Shown here: in pieces, positions 59,253-64,000 of the stretch | Numbering within the stretch: the stretch's first letter is position 1 | How the letters are laid out: each line of letters starts with the position of its first letter | From: CAZMRF01 sp964568735 | GTDB lineage: Bacteria > Acidobacteriota > Polarisedimenticolia > JACPZX01 | DNA: 64,000 nt | NCBI GenBank assembly: GCA_964568735.1 | Contig: CAZMRF010000020.1 | Coordinates: 1-64,000 of the forward strand | Reading direction: 5' to 3' | The notes under the pieces: model-generated | Told to the model about the DNA's origin: nothing | What the model saw: only the letters and a program-made list of their open reading frames with translations | The model's database searches: none | Position numbers and translations under genes: made by a program

Positions 59253-59933
59253 ATGTCTCGGACGTTCAAGTCAGGAATCGTGGCCCTCATGGCGCTCTCC
59301 ATGGCGGCCTGCACGCAGAAGGATCAGACCTCCGACGAGATGCAGGCGGATGACGCCGCAGGCCAGTCGATGCAGGAGCCCAGGCGGATCGAAGTCCAGA
59401 AGGCTCAGCCGTCGGCCCGGACGATCACCGTTCCGGCCGGCACGCAGGTCATGATCGAGATGAAGAAGACGCTGGACTCCGGTGAGAACCTGCCGGGCGA
59501 TCCGTTCTCCGCGGAGGTGATCCAGGACGTCCAGGTGGACGGCCGCAACGTCATCCCGGCGGGCAGCATCGTGCGCGGCGAGGTGGCCTCGGTCAAGGCC
59601 GCGAAGCGGGGCGCGGGGCAGGCCAGCATGACGCTGGCCTTCAACTCCCTGACCCTTCCGGACGACACCACGTCGCCGATCGCGGCGAGCCTCTCCGAGC
59701 ACAGTGAGAGCAAGAAGGGGCGGAACACGGCCGTCATCGGAGGCAGCGCCGCGGGCGGCGCGCTCCTCGGCAAGGTCATCGGCAAGGACACGAAGGGCGC
59801 CGTCATGGGCGCCGTCGTCGGTGGCGCGATCGGAACCGGCGTCGTGATGGCCCAGGAGGGAGAGCAGGTGAAGATCCCCAGGGGCGCCCAGCTGATGATC
59901 CAGCTCGACGAGCCGATGAAGATCACGCAGTAG
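59253..59933 (+). CDS. Lipoprotein with glycine-zipper segment
   Basis: 226 residues. The lipobox is LSMAAC after the N-terminal signal. A charged linker leads to a beta-rich domain (ITVPAGTQVMIEMKKTLDSGENLPGDPFSAEV, residues ~60-150). A glycine-zipper follows (AVIGGSAAGGALLGKVIGKDTKGAVMGAVVGGAIGTGV), which suggests a membrane-inserted or packing segment. The zipper resembles those in YmgG/TrbI-like outer-membrane proteins. The start has an AGGAGAG ribosome binding site. Function unknown. It lies near its own terminator at 59965. Confidence 0.75.
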   Translation: MSRTFKSGIVALMALSMAACTQKDQTSDEMQADDAAGQSMQEPRRIEVQKAQPSARTITVPAGTQVMIEMKKTLDSGENLPGDPFSAEVIQDVQVDGRNVIPAGSIVRGEVASVKAAKRGAGQASMTLAFNSLTLPDDTTSPIAASLSEHSESKKGRNTAVIGGSAAGGALLGKVIGKDTKGAVMGAVVGGAIGTGVVMAQEGEQVKIPRGAQLMIQLDEPMKITQ

Positions 59934-59964
59934 TCCCGCTACTGCATCAGTCATCGATGGAATG

Positions 59965-59990
59965 GGGGAGAGGCCGCAAGGCCTCTCCCC
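59965..59990. terminator. Bidirectional terminator hairpin
   Basis: A perfect 11-bp stem (59965-59975 with 59980-59990) with a GCAA loop between the convergent genes ending at 59933 (+) and 59991 (-). No strong U-tract follows. Confidence 0.7.
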
Positions 59991-60437
59991 TCAATTCAGC
60001 CCCCACTCCCGGTGGTAGTCGTCGGTCTTGCCGGGGGCGTCGCCCTCGAACTGCGGGCCCGGCGTGTGGATCGGGAACCAGGAGACCTTCGACCCGACGT
60101 AGATGTGCACGTAGCGCTGGTCCGTGGGGAGCGGCGTATCCACGGCCGCGGCGGTGATCCAGCAGCTCTCCGGCCAGCGGCTGTCGAAGAGGTGCAGGGA
60201 GGTTCCACAGATGCCGCAGAAGAAGCGGCGGCCCGTCCCGACCTCGTAGACCCTGATCTGCTCCTCACCGCGCGTCAGACTGAAGTCCTCTCGCCGCCCC
60301 ATCATGAAGGGAACCGAAGGGGAGCCGCACGTCTTGCGGCAGCGGCTGCAGTAACACCACATGATCGGATGCGTCCACGCGGTCTCCATCTCGAAGGCCA
60401 CACGACCGCAGTGACAGGATCCTTCCAGCTTCTTCAC
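59991..60437 (-). CDS. GFA-family (CENP-V-like) zinc protein
   Basis: 148 residues. The GFA motif CHCGRVAFEME and CYCSRCRKTCG, together with RFFCGICGTSLHLF, provide the zinc-binding cysteines of the glutathione-dependent formaldehyde-activating (Gfa) fold. The remainder matches the beta-rich core of the family. True Gfa activity is doubtful across the family; the substrate here is unknown. It follows the DUF502 gene (stop at 60451) by 13 bp on the same strand, so the two are probably co-transcribed. Confidence 0.86.
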   Translation of the reverse strand: MKKLEGSCHCGRVAFEMETAWTHPIMWCYCSRCRKTCGSPSVPFMMGRREDFSLTRGEEQIRVYEVGTGRRFFCGICGTSLHLFDSRWPESCWITAAAVDTPLPTDQRYVHIYVGSKVSWFPIHTPGPQFEGDAPGKTDDYHREWGLN

Positions 60438-60450
60438 GGCATCCTCCCTC

Positions 60451-61056
60451 TCAATCGGCCTGGCTCGAAACGCCTCCGGAGACGATGAAGGCCATCGCGG
60501 CCGTGCTGTCCATCTCGAGCGGGCGGGTACTCCCCTTGGGCACGAGCAGGAGGTGGCCGGCGAAGTTGTAGGACTGCGGGAAGTAGACGGCCACTCTGTC
60601 GCCCACGCCCATCCCGTCGAGGTCCTTGCGCGTCACGAATCCCAGCGCCCGCGCCTCGCTGCCGGGGAAGATCTGGACCATGACCGGCTGATCGAAGCGT
60701 TTCTTCTCACCGACGAAGGCCTCCATCAGGTCACGGACGGCATTGTAGACGAGCCTCACGAAGGGGAGCCTGCGGAACAGCTCCTCGGCCCTCGCGATCA
60801 GGAAGCGCGTGAAGATGTTGCCCGCGAGAAAGCCGGTGAGCGTCACGAGGGCCAGCGTGATGAGGAAGCCCAGCCCCGGGATGGGGTAGCCGAGGCGGGC
60901 CTCCACGTCGATGAGCCCGTCGATCCAGCGGAAGGAGGCATACAGGACGTAAAGGGTCAGGCCGGCCGGCGCCACGATGAGCAGGCCGCTGAGGAACCAC
61001 CGGGCGAGTTGCTGCAAGGGCCCCTTGCGGGTGCCCTGGCGTATGGGTCGTGTCAT
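60451..61056 (-). CDS. DUF502 membrane protein
   Basis: 201 residues. Two N-terminal hydrophobic segments (FLSGLLIVAPAGLTLYVLYASF and LGFLITLALVTLTGFLAGN) and a soluble domain with the family pattern RLPFVRLVYNAVRDLMEAF, FPGSEARALGFVTR and GVFFPQSYNFAGHLLLVP-like segment (here AVYFPQSYNFAGHLLLVPKG). DUF502 proteins occur in many Gram-negative bacteria; their role is unknown. First gene of a pair with the GFA gene. Confidence 0.9.
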   Translation of the reverse strand: MTRPIRQGTRKGPLQQLARWFLSGLLIVAPAGLTLYVLYASFRWIDGLIDVEARLGYPIPGLGFLITLALVTLTGFLAGNIFTRFLIARAEELFRRLPFVRLVYNAVRDLMEAFVGEKKRFDQPVMVQIFPGSEARALGFVTRKDLDGMGVGDRVAVYFPQSYNFAGHLLLVPKGSTRPLEMDSTAAMAFIVSGGVSSQAD

Positions 61057-61297
61057 CGGACTCTCCTGAGAGATGCTCAGGAGAGGAGCGTAGCATCAGG
61101 AATGACGTGGCAGGCGTTCGGTGCCGGCCAGGCGCCGAACCCCTCGGTACCGACGCCCGCGGGAGCTTCTGGACTTTGCTCGCGACGGATGCCCGCCCTC
61201 CACCCCTTCCATCCGGGGGATCCTCTAGACTCAAGCTCCGTCCCAGCGGGATCGCACTGCCCCACCCCTCACCCTTGATCGACGGGAGCGAGTTCAA

Positions 61298-62512
61298 TTG
61301 GTGGAAGCCCTGGCCGGGAATCGCGCCCGTAAGGCTCGCCGCCTGGCCCTCAACCTCGTCATCGCCGCTCTTTCCATCTTGTTTGCTCTCATGACCGGCG
61401 AGGTGGCGCTCAGGTTTGCGGCTCACCGGCTCCTCGGCAGCGGGGAGGTCATCGCGGCCGGAGAGGTCTTCAGGTTCGACGACGATCTCCTGGGGTTCAG
61501 GCTCGATCCTGGATCCACACGTGTTCACGCGCGTGGAGCCGCCTACGTCGTCCGCGATCGGATCAACTCCCTCGGAATGCGCGATGTCGAGCACTCCTTG
61601 GAGAGATTGCCTGGCACGGCCCGGGTCCTGATCCTGGGAGATTCCTTCATGTACGGGACGGGTGTCCCCATGGAGGCGGTCATGGCACGCCGTCTCGAGG
61701 GTCTGCTCGGAGGCACTGAGGTCATCAACGCCGGGGTCCACTCCTACGGCCTCAGTCACCACTACCTCTACTACACCCACCGAGGGCATGCTCTCGATCC
61801 CGATCTTGTCCTGCTGGCTTTCTTCATCAACGACATCGAGAAGCCCGAGGGACTCCGGGTCGTGCTAGGCGAGGACGGCCTGCCCGTCTCGATTGCCAAG
61901 ACGGCGGAGACTCTTGCGAAACTCGAGGGGAAGCGTGCTGTCGGGATCCGCGGCTCCATTTCGGCGTGGCTCCGCATGCGGTCGCTCCTCTACGTCCTGG
62001 TGAGAAAGCGTCTCGACGACATCCGTTCCAAGGCTCGCGAGGCTTCAGTGAAGGATCTGCAACCCGGTGAAGGCGATGACCAGGATGCAGGGGTCTCCTA
62101 CGCCCCGGCCTTCTACACGAGTCCGGAGGGCCTCGAAGGGGCAGACTGGCCCCTCGCCTTACGGACGCTCTCTGCACTGAAGGCGAGGGTGGAGGAAGAC
62201 GGTGCGCGGTTCGCCGTGGTTCTCGTCCCGGCGCCCTTCCAGCTCTCCGATGAGGCATTCGAGGTCTGGGCCGAGTGGGCGCAGGCGCCTGCCGGGGCTC
62301 TGTCCCGGACGCATCCCCAGGACCAGGTGGCCAGGTGGTGCGCCGCCTCGCACACGCCCTGCCTCGACCTGCTGCCCGTCTTCGAAGGGGGGAACAGAAT
62401 CCACCTCTTCCTGAGCCATGACTACCACTGGACCGAAGCGGGACATCGTCTGGGCGCCGGGGCGGTGCGGGACTTCATCCTCGAGAATGAACTGCTTCCT
62501 CCGCACCCTTAG
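61298..62512 (+). CDS. SGNH/GDSL-type hydrolase, membrane-anchored
   Basis: 404 residues. An N-terminal membrane helix (ALNLVIAALSILFALMTGEVALRFA) precedes a domain with the SGNH blocks: RVLILGDSFMYGTGVPME (Ser), EVINAGVHSYGLSHHYLYYT (Gly), AFFINDIEKPEG (Asn) and the C-terminal HDYHWTEAGHRLG (His). The pattern resembles O-acetyl-transferring SGNH domains (AlgX/DltD-like), but the acceptor is unknown. The TTG at 61298 is followed immediately by a GTG (61301), which may be the real start. Confidence 0.8.
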   Translation: MVEALAGNRARKARRLALNLVIAALSILFALMTGEVALRFAAHRLLGSGEVIAAGEVFRFDDDLLGFRLDPGSTRVHARGAAYVVRDRINSLGMRDVEHSLERLPGTARVLILGDSFMYGTGVPMEAVMARRLEGLLGGTEVINAGVHSYGLSHHYLYYTHRGHALDPDLVLLAFFINDIEKPEGLRVVLGEDGLPVSIAKTAETLAKLEGKRAVGIRGSISAWLRMRSLLYVLVRKRLDDIRSKAREASVKDLQPGEGDDQDAGVSYAPAFYTSPEGLEGADWPLALRTLSALKARVEEDGARFAVVLVPAPFQLSDEAFEVWAEWAQAPAGALSRTHPQDQVARWCAASHTPCLDLLPVFEGGNRIHLFLSHDYHWTEAGHRLGAGAVRDFILENELLPPHP

Positions 62513-62595
62513 CCCGATCGAACCCCTAGAGCTCATCGGGCTGTGGCGGTTTGTCGCCGGCGTTACGCCAGCGGCGTCCTCAGCGGTGGAACGCC

Positions 62596-63549
62596 TCAAC
62601 AGCCGAATGGTGTAGGCGAGGCCTCGCTGCCACCGGCGGGCGTTTCCTGAGTTCGCTGGAGCTGGATGCGCTGGTTTTCGTAGTCGAGTGTCACGACGAA
62701 GTCGCGCAGGACGCCGTGGCCGATGTTGCCCACGGGAAACGAGTCGGCGAAGCGGATCTCGGGATGCTCGAAGACGTGGCGCCCCATCGAGACGCTCCCG
62801 TTCAGCGTGGCGCCGAGGATCGTCACCTCCCGGTCGACGAGGCGGGCTCGCCCGACCTCCTTCGGCTCCGACTCGAGCGGCAGCTTGTCCGCGTAGCTCC
62901 CCGGGAGCGTGAATCCGCCCGGCGAGCCCGTGTCGAGATGCGCCTGGACTTCCACGCCGGCCACGGTCAGGGTGACCGCGGGGAGCTGATCGTCGGAGTC
63001 GTACCCGAAGATCTCCGCGCCGTCGGCCGGGGCGAGATGACCGGGCTTGATCCGGATCTGGTCTTTCGGATAGTCGAAGGAGAGCAGGAGGCCCCGGAAG
63101 AGCCGCGCGCTCAGGACTCCCTTCGGTCCCTCGGGGTCTTTCAAGTAGGCCGCGAGGTCCATCACCGCCGCTTCCTTCATGGACAGCGAGACTCCCCCCA
63201 CCGAGGCCGTCTCGATCCCGACCAAGGGCACCTTCATCGGCGCCTTTCCCCCGGGGCTCCCTAGCGGCGCCTCGCCGACAGTGGGCAGTCCCAGCTCCTC
63301 CGCGAGAGCCTTGTCCACGACCGAGCCGTGGGCCCCTGTGTCCAGCAGGAAGCGGTAGGGCCCCTTCCCGTTGATGAGGATCTCGACCTGGGGGCGGTTT
63401 CCGTAGTGGAGGATGGGGAGGACCACCTCGGCCCCTGTCATGGTGGCGGGCGGCGGGGCCTCAGGATGCTTGAAGTCGTGGCCCGCCGGGGTGAGGCCGA
63501 TCGCGAAGGATCCGGCGATGGTGAGGATGCACAGGTGTTTTTCGGTCAT
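62596..63549 (-). CDS. Retropepsin-like aspartic protease, exported
   Basis: 317 residues. A signal-like N-terminus (MTEKHLCILTIAGSFAIGL) precedes two aspartic-protease halves, each with a catalytic motif: FLLDTGAHGSVV (residue ~70) and AHLDTGSPGGFTL (residue ~210). With two DTG sites a single chain could form a complete active site, unlike the homodimeric retropepsins. The start at 63549 has a GGAGGAG ribosome binding site 11 nt upstream; the frame is open further upstream without homology. Exported proteases of this type are usual in planctomycete and acidobacterial genomes. Divergent to a sigma-factor gene. Confidence 0.85.
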   Translation of the reverse strand: MTEKHLCILTIAGSFAIGLTPAGHDFKHPEAPPPATMTGAEVVLPILHYGNRPQVEILINGKGPYRFLLDTGAHGSVVDKALAEELGLPTVGEAPLGSPGGKAPMKVPLVGIETASVGGVSLSMKEAAVMDLAAYLKDPEGPKGVLSARLFRGLLLSFDYPKDQIRIKPGHLAPADGAEIFGYDSDDQLPAVTLTVAGVEVQAHLDTGSPGGFTLPGSYADKLPLESEPKEVGRARLVDREVTILGATLNGSVSMGRHVFEHPEIRFADSFPVGNIGHGVLRDFVVTLDYENQRIQLQRTQETPAGGSEASPTPFGC

Positions 63550-63769
63550 CGGGGGTTCTCCTCCAGTGGGGGCCATGGTGGGGGTCGGCCTGAGAGACGG
63601 GCTCGTACCTTGCTTTGAGCACGGGCAGGCCCGAAGCGTCGCATGAGAGAATCCATCCAGGCCCTCCCCCGCCGGCATCCAACAAGATGAAGGCCCGGAA
63701 GGGGCGGGAGCCGGGGGGCACGGAGCCCTCCAACCAGCCGGCCGGGACGATCCGACCGGAGAGGAGGCA

Positions 63770-64000
63770 TTGCACCTTCCCTTGAGCGGAGATCCGGGCC
63801 CCGAGCGGGACCTCGTGGAGAGGGCCCGGGAGGGAGACGTGGAAGCCTTCGAGGCGCTCTACCGGCAGCACTCAGGGCGGGTCTACGCGCTCTGTCTCAG
63901 GATGTCGGGGGACCCGACCCTCGCGGGTGACCTGGCGCAGGAGGCCTTCCTCCACGTCTGGGAGCGGCTCCGGAGCTTCCGCGGAGACAGCCAGTTCTCG
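63770..64000 (+). CDS. ECF-type RNA polymerase sigma factor, N-terminal part (cut by window end)
   Basis: 77 codons up to the window edge, starting at a TTG directly behind AGAGGAGG. The sequence DLVERAREGDVEAFEALYRQ, VYALCLRMSGDPTLAGDLAQ and EAFLHVWERLRSFRGDSQFS is sigma-70 region 2 of the ECF (RpoE-like) type. The gene continues outside the window, so its anti-sigma partner is unseen. The 220-bp space to the divergent protease gene should contain both promoters. Confidence 0.85.
   Translation, partial: MHLPLSGDPGPERDLVERAREGDVEAFEALYRQHSGRVYALCLRMSGDPTLAGDLAQEAFLHVWERLRSFRGDSQFS

Overview
The window is high-GC bacterial DNA with dense, mostly intact coding on both strands. Several traits point to a free-living Gram-negative bacterium: Sec, Tat and lipoprotein signals, a PqiC-like lipoprotein, a fluoride channel, ECF sigma and hybrid-kinase regulation, and very large secreted repeat proteins ending in Cys-Pro-terminated C-terminal domains. 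Such C-terminal domains and a bacterial topoisomerase VI fit poorly cultured lineages (Acidobacteriota or Eisenbacteria-like). That placement is an inference; no rRNA or marker gene is present. No rRNA, intact tRNA, CRISPR array or transposase was found.

Layout. 1-6.4 kb: topoisomerase VI (top6B-top6A), followed by accessory DNA: a truncated mazF, a DUF429 gene, a NYN nuclease, an AAA/DUF4143 ATPase and a ParE/Phd-type toxin-antitoxin pair. Two of these accessory blocks are bounded by partial copies of the 3' end of a neighbouring gene or gene type. 6.4-14.4 kb: two giant secreted proteins (a 14-repeat kelch-like protein, and a BNR/sialidase-like protein with ASH-type domains). 14.8-18.2 kb: a tight operon with an IorAB-type molybdenum hydroxylase, CrcB and DUF190. 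18.4-31.5 kb: secreted repeat proteins, an M20 amidohydrolase, two membrane glycosyltransferases, an M1 peptidase and a thrombospondin-type-3 protein. 31.6-49.8 kb: housekeeping and metabolic genes (degenerate J-domain protein, transglutaminase, glycosyltransferase, Lon-domain protein, ferredoxin, TatD, GST, cupin, PanE-like, radical SAM, amidohydrolase, GNAT, methyltransferase, M28 peptidase, SRPBCC, a CarboxypepD_reg/ABC_sub_bind fusion). 50-58.3 kb: hybrid histidine kinase, aldo/keto reductase, methyltransferase, then the most remarkable locus. 58.3-64 kb: lipoproteins, GFA, DUF502, SGNH hydrolase, retropepsin-like protease and the start of an ECF sigma factor.

The remarkable locus (54.68-58.26 kb) contains a divergent homologue of the Pup ligase/deamidase family (PafA/Dop). 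A 58-residue Pro/Ala-rich protein ending in Gly-Gly-Glu is encoded directly upstream of it, behind a strong ribosome binding site. A divergently transcribed SorC-type regulator follows, whose apparent promoter has a perfect inverted repeat between its -35 and -10 boxes. This looks like a compact, separately regulated pupylation-like conjugation system without proteasome genes nearby.
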